A stretch of 64,000 nucleotides of DNA from positions 369,410 through 433,409 of the forward strand of contig NW_022985449.1 in the NCBI RefSeq assembly GCF_010093595.1, in the 5' to 3' direction. Each line of letters opens with the position of its first letter. The first letter of the stretch is position 1. Positions 45,731 to 57,660 of the stretch are shown piece after piece. The translations under genes and the position numbers were made by a program. The DNA comes from Mytilinidion resinicola (taxonomy: Eukaryota; Ascomycota; Dothideomycetes; Mytilinidiales; Mytilinidiaceae). The notes beneath the pieces were generated by a model that made no database searches, had not been told where the DNA came from, and was given only the letters and a program-made list of their open reading frames with translations.

Positions 45731-46618
45731 TGGCGCCGGGCGTGTTGGAAGAGGTGGAGGAGTTGGAATGGTGCTCTTTGGGCTCCGTGGTGCCGGATTG
45801 TTGTTGTTGGGCGGGGGCGGCTTCGCTTTTCTTGCGGCGGTGGCGCAAGATAAGGTATGTGATGCACATGGGATGGTGATGTTAGTTGGGAGGGTTATGT
45901 GGTTTCTGAGGTGGGTGGGTTGAGGGATGAGAGGGAGAAGGGGGATTGGGGTATGGTTTTGTAGTGATGGTGGTGACGGGGTTCATTGATGTGAAAGAGA
46001 TAAGAGTCTAGGCGAATAGTTGACGCATGCGGCAGGGAAGTGGCCCATGGATACGGCTCATGGGATTTTGTCTGAAAGAGATGTGTTGTAGTTCAGCGTA
46101 GTATACTTCTGATCCTTTTGTCTGTGGCCGCTCTCAGTCATCACGTGAGCGTCACGTGATGTTCAACGACCCCCATATGGAGAACGAACTCAACGACTTT
46201 CCCAACAGCAGCTTGAGATATCTCCTTCGATGCAACAACCTCATAACGTCCTACGGCGTAATAAATATACCCGAGTAATAACGACTCGACTGAAATAGCT
46301 CTAGCTCGCCAAGCGCCCAAAAGCAAGAAGTCGTCATCCCGCTCCCGTCCAAGTTCCACCGCTCGTTCTCGACTCCACCCATACCCGCCCCGCCAGGCCA
46401 CCACCGCCGTCATGTCACCGCCTACACCTCGAGCTCTGCTTCTACACCGCGCTCACTTTGCGCGTCCTCCGTTAAGAGCATCTTATCCGCCCGGTTGACA
46501 TCCGAACCTACCTCTCCAACGCAAACCAACCAACTACCTACCACACCGCCACAATCCCCCGACCAAACCTACCACATCTCAACCCCCCGAGCTCCCTACC
46601 TCAACCCCAACAGCACAA
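45731..46618. other. Divergent intergenic region with E-box palindrome
   Basis: Lies between the minus gene ending at 45730 and the plus gene starting at 46619. It contains the paired CACGTG sites at 46140-46160. Overlapping short frames are not supported. Confidence 0.45.
46140..46160. promoter_or_regulatory. Paired palindromic E-boxes (TCACGTGA twice)
   Basis: ATCACGTGA-GCG-TCACGTGAT is a perfect 9+3+9 inverted repeat, and each arm is itself the palindrome TCACGTGA, the optimal site for Cbf1-like bHLH factors. It sits between two divergent small genes, about 410 and 460 bases from their starts. Confidence 0.5.
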
Positions 46619-46897
46619 ATGTGCTTCTTCACAACAACCGAAACCCGCGAAGTGCGCCACGGCGTGACCGACCCGCCGCGGCACCGCTCCCGCTACTCCG
46701 CGCACCCACCGCCGGGCGTCGTGCGGGTGCCGGTTGAGTACCGGCGGTCGAGAGAGTACGACACGTACCGCACAAGTGTGGACCGGGTGGCGTATCGAGA
46801 GCCGCCACGGATTGAGTACGCGACGCCGCGGAGTAGTCGGGGGAGGGTCGGGGAGGAGGATACGTATCGGCGGAGTGTAACTTTTGTGAGGGATTGA
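46619..46897 (+). CDS. Small Arg/Tyr-rich protein, unknown
   Basis: A 92-codon frame starting with ATG (MCFFTTTETREVRHG). It is basic and Tyr/Arg-rich (VPVEYRRSREYDTYRTS, GEEDTYRRSVTFVRD), with no signal peptide or membrane segment, and looks disordered. Short proteins beginning MCF and rich in Arg/His/Tyr occur in filamentous ascomycetes, but I cannot name a function. A minus frame overlaps it; the ATG start and ordered repetition of YRRS/YRTS favour this strand. Confidence 0.45.
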   Translation: MCFFTTTETREVRHGVTDPPRHRSRYSAHPPPGVVRVPVEYRRSREYDTYRTSVDRVAYREPPRIEYATPRSSRGRVGEEDTYRRSVTFVRD

Positions 46898-47156
46898 TCA
46901 AGGGGAGTTTCGGTGAAGGAAGCGGGAGATGTCTTGCGTTAGACATTTTGGAGGAGATATGCTAGTAGAAAAAGGGGGTCATTGTGTATGTGGTGGATGA
47001 TATGATGATAAGGTATAATAAGGGCGCTGTGGGATACAATATGGAAATGATTTGATATGTGTTATGATAGCATTGGCATCTCTATGACCGGAGTGGCGTA
47101 AGAATTGGTATATATATATTCGCCAACATCCAAGCATTGATCTTGCATTTTCATCT

Positions 47157-49030
47157 TCACCCGCCCAACACATCAGACGTGACCGTGACCCGGAGCCCCT
47201 TTGAGTCCAGTTTTGCAATCGGCATAAAGAAGTCATACTGGATATGAAAATCCGACTCATCCGTCTCGTACAACTCAAACGTAAACCGGCGAAATATAGC
47301 CGCAAGCCCCAGGTAGATTTCCGCGTAGGCGAGACTGTCCACAATTAGCAATCATCCCCCCCATCACCAATCACAAATATATAAAGAAAGGAGCCAAACC
47401 CACTTCAACCCCAGACAAATCCGACTCCCGCCCCCAAACGGGTGAAGATAATGCTCCAGCGGCTCCCCGCTCGCCGTCTTCGGATTCCCAAGCCACCGTT
47501 CTGGGACGAAGGCGTGCGGGTCGGCGAACACACTCTCGTCAAGCATGAGATCCAACAGCGCCATCGACACTGGCGTCCGCGGCGGGATTACCCACTCTTT
47601 GTACCGCGTCGCGTCCTCCGCCAGTCTCGGCATCCGCGTCGCAACACCAAAGCCTAGCCGCAGCCCCTCTTTTACGCAGGCGGCGAGATACGGGAGTTGC
47701 TCGAGCTTGACCCAGTCGAGCGGCTGCGTCGGGTCTGGGAGCGCCGCCTCGAGCTCGTTTCGGAGTTTATGCTGGATAGAGGCGTTATTGGTGACGTGGA
47801 AGGTGGTCACGCTGAGCACCCAGGCTGTGGTCATGATGCCGGCGCCGACGACAGTGGCCGATTCGTCGACGAGGCGGATGATGGTTTTTTCGGTCTGTGG
47901 GAGCGTGCTGGCGAGGACTTCGTACATGACGGTTGGGTGGGAGACGGGTTTGGAGGAGAGGTCTTCGCCGCGGGTTAGGCGGGTGCAGAGAGCGACGAGG
48001 TCCTGGTTCTGTTAGGGTGGTGGTTGAAAGATGGGAGTAATGGGAGTAATGGAAGTAATGACAGTAATGGCAGTAATGGGAGTAATGGGGGGACTGACCC
48101 AATGTAGTCGAACGAAAGGTTCCATAACGGGATTCAGAGCGTTCGCAATATTGACGGGAAGGGCTCGGAAGAACTGTCAAACGTCAGAAAGTGTATACGG
48201 TTTGTACAAAAGCAGTACTAACTGGCAAAAAGAACGGGAAATGCGTCTGCACGTGGCCAAACCTATTCGCAGCAAGAAACGCTTCGTGCATGCTGTCCTT
48301 AAAGCCAGGAGACTTGAGCTTATCGTAGCAGAAACCAAACGCATACTCCATGGTCACATCACCAATGAACGCCGTATAGCCGTTATGCAGCATCACAATC
48401 TTCCCAGTCGCGTTGTAGTCTGCAATTTGCTTGCACAGTAAAGCAAGCTTCTCGCGGATCACGGGTTCGTACTTCATGATTGCGCGTTTCGAGAACCTGG
48501 AGCGCTCGTGAGCCGTGCACTAAGAACTACAGTATCTGGAATCAAGAGGCCTAACATCGGGTTCAGCGCCGCCCGACGCAATCGATGCAGCTCATGAGGC
48601 ACCGTTGCAAACGTATTACTCGGGATACCGAAGCGATACGCCATCCACTCCAGCTTATCCGCTTTGGGGTTCTTAGTGTAGAGCTCTTCAAAATACTCAG
48701 CGTCGGAGACGTGTAGTTCTGTCGGGTTTATGCGAACGATGGGTCCTGGGGAGAAACTAGGTCAGAAGGTAACCTCCATAATATAGTGAAACTTGACGAT
48801 GTAGCCTAGATACCGTATCTTCTGTGCATCTCTTGCACCTTGAACGAGAACTGCCCTCCATTTTTGTAGACGATGTCATAATACGCTTCATACCACTTCG
48901 TCAAGGCGGCGAGTTTGGGACCCGGGAATTTGGCGATCGGGCTCAGACAGAGGCGGTAGATAGCTAGACTAGTAGCATAAATAACCCAGGCCGCGAGGAG
49001 TAGAAGGGGGAGTTGAGAGGAGATAACCAT
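47157..49030 (-). CDS. Cytochrome P450 monooxygenase (trichodiene-oxygenase-like group)
   Basis: Six exons on the minus strand: 49030-48814, 48745-48556, 48496-48223, 48173-48099, 48008-47404 and 47334-47157, giving 512 aa. All introns are GT-AG and all phases match. The N-terminal anchor is [18 protein letters not shown], followed by the Pro-rich hinge FPGPK. The I-helix is [10 protein letters not shown], the ExxR motif KEGLRLGF, the PERW motif FVPERWLG, and the heme loop [10 protein letters not shown] with Cys450 as thiolate ligand. Every core motif is present, so it should be a functional ER-bound enzyme using NADPH-P450 reductase. The substrate is unknown. The order of motifs and the [10 protein letters not shown] end fit the CYP58/CYP65-like group often seen in secondary metabolism, but no synthase gene lies nearby. 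Confidence 0.88.
48034..48087 (+). repeat. 9-bp minisatellite within a P450 intron
   Basis: Six units of GGAGTAATG with small changes (GAAGTAATG, ACAGTAATG, GCAGTAATG), forming most of the 90-nt fourth intron of the P450 gene. Confidence 0.85.
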
Positions 49031-49819
49031 AGCTACAGATGAAAAGTAAACGAAATGAAAATGACACAGTTTTGCAAAAGTAAGTGACGAAGGATCAAAG
49101 GTACAAGAACCCCAGTATACATAGTCCTGCAAACAATCAGCTAGCAACCACGGATGTCATTATCTCTTCCTAGGAGGTCTTCATGCATGCGTCCCTCTGT
49201 GGACCTGGTCAGCAATAGAGATGCATGTGTACGACTCATCACGAGCGGCATGCATCACGACAGTCGCAAAATGAGCAGTGGCCATTGGTGAGCAGAGTAG
49301 AAGATAGCAGCTCGGCGCAGGCGCCTCCTGCAGTGCTGAGGCACAGTAAACGCACGAGGTCGGAACATGGCCAAGTGCAGAATGCGGGCTGGTAAAGAAC
49401 CTTGAACGCAGGCAGGAGTTTGCAGGAACTTGACCCCACGAACATTTGATACCCTGCAGCTCGAAACACCTTGGGATAGGCGGGTCTGCACCAGGTCTCG
49501 CTCCCGGGGAGGCAGCCGAATGGCCCGCTGATATGTTCGCGGCACAGCTTGCAGACGAGCTGTTTTCCAGAAATATTCGTGGTGTCGCTAGCAATAATGC
49601 TATGGAAATGGTGGAGGACCCTTCTCCTAGGGGGGCAGTTGCTTTGCTGCGATCTGCTAACATGACCCACTTCACCTTCATAAGACGTTCCTTTCTGCAT
49701 ACCAAGCGAAAAAAGAATGCTGAGCAACATCGTCGTTCCTCGTCGAGCTATTATTCGTACAACCCGTGAGAGTTTGGCTTTTCAAGTCGTCAAAGAGATC
49801 CCCTTCCCACTGTTCATAA
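49031..49819. other. Intergenic region
   Basis: P450 promoter side and the 3' side of the NASP gene. A minus frame at 49181-49705 begins with TTG and shows no domain. No feature is supported. Confidence 0.4.
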
Positions 49820-51243
49820 CTACATCGCCTTCTCCGTCTTCGCTCTTTTGCCTTCAGCTGGCTCCCCTCCGTCAGCCTCCAGCTTTCTCTTACCTTTGCC
49901 ATTCGGCTCCTCTTTCTTCGCTTCTGTGGACTTCTTTTTCCTGACCAAACCAGTGAGGTCGTTTGCACCCTTTGCGGCCTCATCAAGTCGCGCTTTCTGG
50001 GCAGCTGGATCGGCGCCGAGGAGATCACCAAGCAGTCCCTTGAAGAGGGCTGGGTCTGCGCCAGACAGGTCTGCGAGTGGGTTTGTCACTTGCTTTGTAG
50101 GGGAAGTGCGGAGGTCGTTCAACTATGTTTCATTAGCAGAATAATTCTAACCTCAAAACATATCATACGTACGCGCAGGTTCATCTCTTCTGCCATCTCT
50201 TTGACATCTGCAATAGACAGTTTGCGATCTTCCTTCTTATCTTCAGGTAGTGACGCAAGTTCGGCCTCCTCTTTCTCCAGGCGGAGCTGTAGGGATGCGA
50301 TAGCTGCTTCCATTTCCACAGCAGCTTCCTCTCGCAATGCCATGTCAATCTCGGCATTCTGCGGTTTCGAATCTGCACTTCCACCAGCCTCCTGCTCGCG
50401 TTGTGCATCTCGAACAGCAGACACTGACGCGAACTCAAGCGACAAGGACAGCTTATAATGACCTTCGGCTATCATAGACGAATCCTGGGGATATAGCTGC
50501 TTCCGTAATTCGATGGCGGCGCGTGAATCTGATATTGCGTCCATGAACCGCTCGTTCTCAAGCGATATCTCAGCCTGGAGGTCATGAGTATCGGCAAGGC
50601 GTTCCTTTATGTGTCGAATCTCGGGCGTGTCTTCCGAAGTAGATGTAGTTTTGCCTTTGCGCTTAGATTTTGCGTCTGTGCCGGACGCCGCTTGTGATGT
50701 CAGCGCCTCTAACTGTCGCGAGAGCAGCACGCGTCCAACGTCCAGGATTTCGTAGGCGTTTGCGAAGTCATCGTCCTCGCCCTCTTCCTCCCCTTCGCCC
50801 TCCTCGTCCTCTTCTTCTGAATCAGTCCAGTTCTCGTCGCCCGTTAACTGGAAGAACGGCTTGTTCTTCACATCATCTGCCGGCTTGTTTGCGCCTGCTG
50901 GGTCTTCGGTGCCATTTACGGGCGCAGCACTCGAACTGGCCTCCGCTTGAGCTTTTTTGTTCTTCTTTGACTCGTCTGGCTTCTCTTCAGACGCGACTTT
51001 GCCGCCTAACACGTCACTTTTCGCGACGGCAACCTTGTAGAGGCAGCGGCCATATTCGTAGAGCAGCTCGGCGTTCTCGGGCGCCATCTCTCCATTGAGC
51101 TCGGCCTGGAGTTCAGTGGCCTGGGAGAAGATATCGGCGGCCGCAGTATAGTTCTTGAGGGAGTATTGGAGGTTTGCGGAGGTGATGAGCTCGGTGAGTT
51201 TGTCGTTCGAGGGCACAGTCGCGGGGGTGTCTGCGGAGGCCAT
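49820..51243 (-). CDS. NASP/Sim3/Hif1-type histone chaperone
   Basis: Two exons, 51243-50173 and 50122-49820, giving 457 aa; the 50-nt intron is GT-AG. Residues about 14-45 (LTELITSANLQYSLKNYTA) form the first TPR. A long acidic segment interrupts the second TPR (SEEEDEEGEGEEEGEDDD, about 144-161), the hallmark of this family. Further TPR helices follow, with a helical segment (MEAAIASLQLRLEKEEAEL), and the C-terminus has basic nuclear signals (KGKRKLE, GKRAKTEK). NASP proteins escort H3-H4 (Sim3 escorts CENP-A) from cytoplasm to chromatin assembly. The gene is head to head with DPB2, 250 bp between start codons, suggesting shared S-phase control. Confidence 0.9.
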
Positions 51244-51291
51244 TGTGACCTTGGAAGTCGTGAAATCGTAAGGAGTGTTGTTCGGTAGTAT

Positions 51292-51297
51292 ACGCGA
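51292..51297. promoter_or_regulatory. MCB-like site (ACGCGA) in the NASP/DPB2 promoter
   Basis: ACGCGA shares five bases with the MluI cell-cycle box ACGCGT, bound by MBF (Mbp1/Swi6 type) at G1/S genes. It lies 48 bases from the NASP start codon. Confidence 0.35.
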
Positions 51298-51405
51298 CGG
51301 CAATGAGGAATGGATAGAGGCTCAGCGAGCTCCGTGGGGTTGACTGTTGATGATCGCGGCTGGTTGGTGGTGACGTGAAATGGTGTGGGCAGGCTTTCTC
51401 CTGCG

Positions 51406-51431
51406 GCGCGTGAAAGCGCGACGACGCGAAA
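51406..51431. promoter_or_regulatory. Cluster of CGCG-rich cell-cycle-type sites in the NASP/DPB2 promoter
   Basis: GCGCGTGAAAGCGCG is followed by ACGACGCGAAA. GACGCGAAA combines the MCB core (ACGCG) with the SCB-like end (CGAAA). It ends 63 bases before the DPB2 start. Confidence 0.45.
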
Positions 51432-51493
51432 TCCACTTTAGCCAACACAATACAACACTGCCTGCGCATATACTCGCTGTCTCTCTAGCAATC

Positions 51494-53930
51494 ATGGCGA
51501 CGACAAACAGACGTTTGGACGAGCCGTCTGCTCTTCCAGAATCTACGCCGAACCCGATTCCCTCCTCTTCACCTGCCTTTGCGACGCCCGCACATCCCAT
51601 CCTCCCCCGTCGAACAGCGCCGATTCCCGCGCCGCCCGCTTTGAAGGCTGCTCCCCCGAAGCCTACAATTCTTCCTATACTGCTTCCGCCGGCGACTCTA
51701 CGGCCACTTGCATTCCGGACCTTTACGAAAAAGCATAATCTCACCCTCACCTCCTCTGCGCTTCAAGCTCTTGCAACCTTTATTGGACGGCACTGTGGGT
51801 CGGGATGGCGAGAAGAAGGCCTTGCAGAGCGCGTTTTAGAAGAGGTAGCAAAGAGCTGGAAGAAGGGCGGCGGACAAGTAATCGTCGATGGTGACGGGGC
51901 CGCTCTAAAGGCGATTCTGAAAGCCATTGAAGGGTCCATGAGTGGTGGAAGGATAGTACAGAGCAGCCATTCCGCGCTGAGCAGGCAAGGAAGTTTAGTA
52001 TTTGGGCCGGATGTCAATGTGGAAGATAGTGCGGCGACAAGACCACCGTTGGGACATAATGAGAGCTTTGGAATATCCCGGCTTGAAGTCGAGGACCCTC
52101 AGGAGGAAGAAGAGGCATACAAGGACGCTCGCGACTGGATACAAGTTGTAGGGGCATTTGAGCAGCCAAGATTAGTCTACAGTGTTAACAAGAAACACTT
52201 TGAGAAGTAAATACCTCCAAGGCAGATCAAGTGCTGAACACTGGCTAACTATCTACAGAAGCACCAGCACGCCATCCCTCTTCCCTCAACCCTCGCACAA
52301 GACAGACCTCTTTCGACACCATTTTCATATTGTTCACCAACGCATACTACGAAATGATACGTTTCAAGCGCCTTCTTTCTCAGCGAATAGATCCGCGTCG
52401 TTGGCCCGTACGTCGTCACTGTCGACCTCGCAAACCACCACTATAACCCCCATTGCCAATCTGCTAGGCCGTACCGGTAGTACTCACCTCCTGTTAGGTC
52501 TTCTTACAGTGTCTCCAACAGGGACGCTTGCCCTCTCAGACCTTACAGGTTCAATAGCCTTAGACCTTCAACATGCTCGTCCAATCCCAGAAGACGGTAC
52601 CTACTTCGCCCCTGGCATGATTGTCCTCGTAGACGGCACCTACGAAGAAGACTACAGCAACCCAACTTCAAATTCGGCTCTGGGTAACACCGGCGGCATA
52701 GGAGGCAACATTGGCGGTAAATTCATCGGCTTTTCAGTAGGCCATCCACCCTGCGAGCGGCGTTCTACAACCCTCGGCAGTACCTCTGATCAAGATGCAA
52801 ACCAAGCTTCAACCACCACTGGCCCAGCTTTCGGTTGGACAGATTTCCTTGGACTGGGCTCAGAACGCGCAACAGGAGCACGCATGTCCCGTCTCGCCAA
52901 CCGTCTATTGCCCACAACATCCACCCACAATATCGCAATAGCGTCAGACCTCCACCTAGACGTCCCGAGCACGCTCTCGTCCCTCCGCACCCTGTTGAAA
53001 ACTTATACGCCTCACCCGACCGATACTCATCCAAACTATCCCCTAGCCATCGTCCTCATGGGCAACTTTTCCTCTCGCGCATCGTTAGCAGGCGTCCCCG
53101 GCGCAGGGTCCATAGAGTACAAAGAGCACTTTGACGCGCTCGCAGCCGTGCTGGCAGAGTTTCCAGAGCTAATCGCTCATACCACTCTCGTCTTAGTTCC
53201 AGGCGATAACGACGCCTGGCCCTCCGCCTTCTCTGCTGGCGCCTCGGCCCCCTTGCCAAGGAAAGCCGTCCCCACTATCTTCACAAGCAGGATACGGAGG
53301 GTCGTCGCTGAGGCAAATCGCGAAATCTGGGGAACTGGCGGTGCAAAGACGGGCGAAAAGTGGAAAGAGGGGAAGCGGAAAGAAGGCGAGGTCGTGTGGA
53401 CCACCAACCCAAGTCGATTGAGCTGGTTCGGCGTCAAAGGCGAGATGGTGCTCTTCAGAGACGATGTCCTAGGTAGGCTCAGCAGAACAGCCATTCGATT
53501 CGGGAATGCCAAAGAGCAAGAGGAGCAAGTTGCGTCGCCGACAGCAGAGCCTGGGGAAGATGATACGCAGCCCATGGACCTCGATCCGCCTATACTGAGG
53601 GATCAACTAGAGCCACTGGATCCGGATACGCTCACCGCTCGCGCTTTGACCCGCACGCTACTATCGCAGTCACATCTCTCGCCGTTCCCGTTATCGACGA
53701 GGCCGCTGCACTGGGACTATGCGAGCGCGCTAAGCCTGTATCCGCTCCCGAGTGCGCTTGTAGTAGCTGATAAAGAGGCTCCAGCTTTTGTGGTTAAGTA
53801 TAGCGGGTGTACTGTGATGAATCCTGGTCCGATTAGCGAGGAAGTTGGCAGAGGGAGAGGACACGGGAAGGCTAGGTGGGTGGAGTTTGATGTTGGGAGC
53901 GGGAGAGGGTTAGCCAGGAATGAGGGATAG
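51494..53930 (+). CDS. DPB2: DNA polymerase epsilon subunit B (Dpb2/POLE2)
   Basis: Two exons, 51494-52206 and 52259-53930, giving 794 aa; intron of 52 nt. Dpb2 is the essential second subunit of the leading-strand polymerase and contacts the CMG helicase. The N-terminal helical domain is at about 75-135 (FRTFTKKHNLTLTSSALQAL). An OB fold follows (TPIANLLGRTGSTHLLLGLL, SDLTGSIALDL), then the inactive calcineurin-like phosphoesterase domain (NIAIASDLHLD, IVLMGNFSS, LVLVPGDNDAWPS) and the conserved end ALVVADKEAPAFVVKYSGC with MNPGP. A GT/Ser-rich loop within the OB region and an acidic insert (GEDDTQPMDLD) are extra. An in-frame ATG at 51380 would add 38 residues; I chose MATTNRR because the upstream part lies in the promoter elements and has no family character. 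Confidence 0.92.
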
Positions 53931-55345
53931 ATGAGTACGTTGCCGGCTATCTAGGACTCTCCGCAGGAGTCAGGAGTCTGGGCTTATTCGGTGTGAAAGA
54001 GGACCTGTACTAGGTGGCGCATATGACGGCATTTAGGAATGATATGGCGATGATGAGAGGGGTTCAATGTGAGTGTAATGATGTGTTGGACTGAGACTTC
54101 AACAGATATCTTCCGCAGGATGAACCAGGTATCATGAAGGTAATAATAGCTAGGCCTATTATCTATAAGCGTCCCGTAGGCTATAGAGGGCACCGCGCCT
54201 TATCTTTCCTACAGGGGTGATTTGTACAGAGGATAATGCAGCCAATTATAGATTTGGATGAAGATTTATGATGTCTCTATAAAAATCGCTAGCGAGCACG
54301 TGACAAAGGCGCCTTTCTAGGGCCTGCCAAGAGGCTTTCCGATCAGAACTTCTCGATATCACCTCCCGAAACACCACACCATCATAGCCAAGTGCTAAGA
54401 CGTGAAGATTGAGGCAAGAGCTCCATCCGGAGTGCGGCCCTTGTCGCTTTTTGGTCTCCATCTTGCTCTCGTCGACTTCTTTACTCGATTTACTGCATGA
54501 GTCCATGTCTTATTCGACTTCGAATCTGACAAGTAATGACCCAACCCCAACCGAAAACATGAACTTACCACCCAGCGCGGAAGGTGAGGGTGAACAATCG
54601 CTGCACACAATTTGGGTCTTTAGTTTCCAGATGCTTATATCGCGGGAGCCTGTGTTGCCTAACAAGCTCCCGCGGAGCGTATAGGTGCAAATATTCTCTT
54701 GAAATACTATCCTGAACATCACCCCGATCGCTGATCGAATACTTCTAGATGCGTTATGTAAGTTTTCTAGGCAGGACATCGCTATCATATCATCACTTTA
54801 AGGTTACATTACTAGACGAACACCACGTGGAGTAGAGGTATGGTGCCGATCATGAAGCACGTCAGATCTGAGCAAATGTCGCGAGGCCGGTTCGGCCCTC
54901 ATCCTGCCACCAACTACCAACCATACCTCGCTGCTAGAGCTCCGGGTCGTCCATCATGGCCCTTTCGGGGTTGTCTTGTATGGGGATTCTGTGGGAGATC
55001 CGGCTCCCCGGCACGTTAATGCACGCTGCCCGCTCACATTACCTTTGCACGTTGGTGCTATCAAAATTAGGGCATCTCCGCACTGCCCATCCACCAAACC
55101 GCCGTCCCGTCCGTCGGAAATACTACTACCACAAGACGGTCGGCCGGTGTGATGATGGAGCCAAGACGAGAAAAAGGCCTTACCGATCGGCAAACGTCTT
55201 GAATAGGATGCGAGCTCCCTTTGCTGTGGTGAGCAGAGAGATAGCGTGGCCATGGGCTTGAGGGTATATTACGCTGGTCCCTGACTATCTTCTTGCTCTC
55301 GTCTTGCTGCAGTGTAAAGCTTTTAGGCTTCCTTAGTTACTAATC
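53931..55345. other. Intergenic region
   Basis: About 1.4 kb with no supported gene. Frames at 54246-54506, 54409-54684 and 54956-55261 are short and without domains. The last few hundred bases are probably the transporter promoter. Confidence 0.4.
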
Positions 55346-57096
55346 ATGGCCACGTCTATCGAAAAGGACCTGGAGATCAACCATGTCTCTCCACCACCAT
55401 CCACAGCTGGCTCGTCAGACCTTGACGATGAATACGACACATTCAGGAAGGCCCAAGGCGTTGAAATAGACCCCGCTGAAGCGAAAAAAGTGCTCCGGAA
55501 AATAGACTTGCGCATTGTCCCTGTTCTTTTCATCACTTACCTTTTGCAATACCTCGATAAGAACGGAATCAACTATGCCAGTGTGTATGGCTTGCAGAAA
55601 GGGACACACTTAACAGGCAATGACTACTCATGGCTCGGTTCGTATCTTGGGCTCAATCTATGGAAGAAATACTCAGATATTCACAGGTTCTATATTCTAT
55701 TTCGGGTATCTCTTCGCTCAGTACCCTGCAGGATACGCCATGCAACGTCTGCCCATCGCCAAGTTTCTTGGATTTGCAACACTGGGTATGTAAAATCCCA
55801 GAGAAGTTAATAAATGGCCTTTGCTCACACGCAGCAGGATGGGGTATCATCCTCATAACGACTCCCGCCTGCGTAAACTTTGCAGGAATTGCCGCGAACC
55901 GCTTTCTTCTTGGCGCCGTGGAGGCTACGGTCAATCCGGGATTCGTTCTAATCATGAGCATGTGGTATACGTCTGCTGAGCAGCCTCTGAGACTCGAAAT
56001 CTACTACTGCACCAATGGTATTGCGACCATGTTTGGAGGGTACGCAGCATTCAACCCGCAATAGCGTCTCAAGTCACGTGCTAATCCCATATCCTTCTCA
56101 TGTAGACTCATCGGATACGCTGTAGGTCATATCAGGACGGGAGTTGCTCGTTGGATGTATGTGTTCATCATCTTTGGCGCGCTCAGCATCGCGTGGGGCA
56201 TCGTGTCGCTGCTCGTTCTACCTGACTTGCCATCCACCGCCAAATTTCTGACCGAACATGAGAGGGTAATCGCCGTCGATCGCGTGGCTGCCAATAGGCA
56301 GGGCGTGAAGAACCGCCACTTCAAGAAGTACCAAGCCTGGCAGACTGTGAAGGATCCAAAGACGTGGATCCTTTTCGTTATGGCAACCGGCGCGCAGATT
56401 CCAAACTCGGCCTTGACAAGCGTAAGTGAGGGCTTATGACACATTAATCACCCAAGCTAACAGAGACCTTTCCAGTTTGGTTCTATAGTAGTAGGTTCAT
56501 TCGGATTCGACACTCTTGGAACCCAATACATGCAAATCCCAGGAGGCGCTGTGCAGTTCCTTTCCCTCCTCGCTGGAGGCATAATCTGCACCAAATATCC
56601 CAAAAACAGCCGCTGCATTACCATGATCTTCGCAAACACAATGTGTATCCTCGGCGCTGGACTTCTGGTCGGCCTACCTAACCACAACAAATGGGGGAGG
56701 CTTGTTGCGCTGTGGCTCTGTTACTTCCAGGGTCTGGGCTTCAGTATGAGCTTGACGATGGTGTCGTCAAATGTCGCAGGATACACGAAGAAACAGCTGA
56801 CCGGCGCTGCGCTGTTCACAGGCTACTGCGTGGGCAACATCATCGGGCCACAGACGTTCAAGAGCAGCGAGAAGCCAGGGTACCATTCGGCATACATTGC
56901 TATGCTAGTTGGGTACTGTATCAAGCTTGCGATGGTAGTCGTGCTGTACATCTACATGTATTCGGTCAATAAGAAGCGGGATAGAGAGGGTGCGCATGGG
57001 ATTGCGTTGACAGAAGAGCAGGAGAAGGAGGCGATTGAGCTTGGGATGCATGATGTTACGGAAATTGATAATAAGGGCTTTAGGTATATCTTGTAG
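55346..57096 (+). CDS. MFS transporter, allantoate-permease (Dal5/ACS) type
   Basis: Five exons, 55346-55637, 55687-55785, 55838-56039, 56106-56421 and 56476-57096, giving 509 aa. The N-terminal cytosolic part (about 60 residues) is acidic. The first membrane segment is LRIVPVLFITYLLQYLDKNG, a signature of the anion:cation symporter family. SIFYFGYLFAQYPAGYAMQR and NRFLLGAVEATVNPGFVLIM are further family motifs, with 12 segments expected. Relatives import organic anions such as allantoate, nicotinate or biotin precursors at the plasma membrane; the substrate here is unknown. The frame looks intact after splicing. Unspliced, the first part has stops, so the five-exon model is needed. Confidence 0.88.
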
Positions 57097-57660
57097 ACTG
57101 ATAAGACTAATAAATCATACCGATTATCACTTGGCATGGATGAAAAGTTGATTAATGCCCTCGGCTATGTACTATCCAATTCACGATATTGAAGGATGCC
57201 AGACCGCGAAAGAGGTCCCCGACCATCACGAAAACACTTTTATGCGAGAGCACAATCCGGATATCAAACTTCTTCTAGATCTATTCAAGAGGAGATCGTG
57301 AAGGATGAGCTTAGCTGCATGCTGTTAGAGGGGTCGATAATTATCGGTGTGGCATCCCGCGGTCCCGTCTGAGGGGGAGTGGGATAGCGCCCACTGGCAT
57401 TCGAGGAATAACGTGGAGGTGAGGGGAGCGAGGTCTAGGAAGGAGGCTGGGTAGTTTGAGAGTGATGATGATGGGTCGAGGGACATTGGACGGTGGCTGG
57501 GGTTTCCGCTCGTATGAGGTGCCCCTACGTACTCAAAATGAGCCAAACAGAATGTGAAGTTCCGTGCACTTCAAACTAAACGTATTGAAAATACTGTTAG
57601 AGAGTGCATCGCTTAGGTCCAGACTATTTCGAAGTATGACTAGGATTGATTGATTGAAGC
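57097..57660. other. Convergent 3' spacer
   Basis: Between the transporter (plus) and HIS7 (minus), which end toward each other. No gene recognised. Confidence 0.4.

Noticed and set aside
49181..49705. Minus-strand frame of 174 codons
   Set aside because: It begins with TTG, has several competing frames and no domain.
51380..51493. Longer start for DPB2
   Set aside because: An in-frame ATG at 51380 exists, but the extra 38 residues lie over the promoter motifs and look random.
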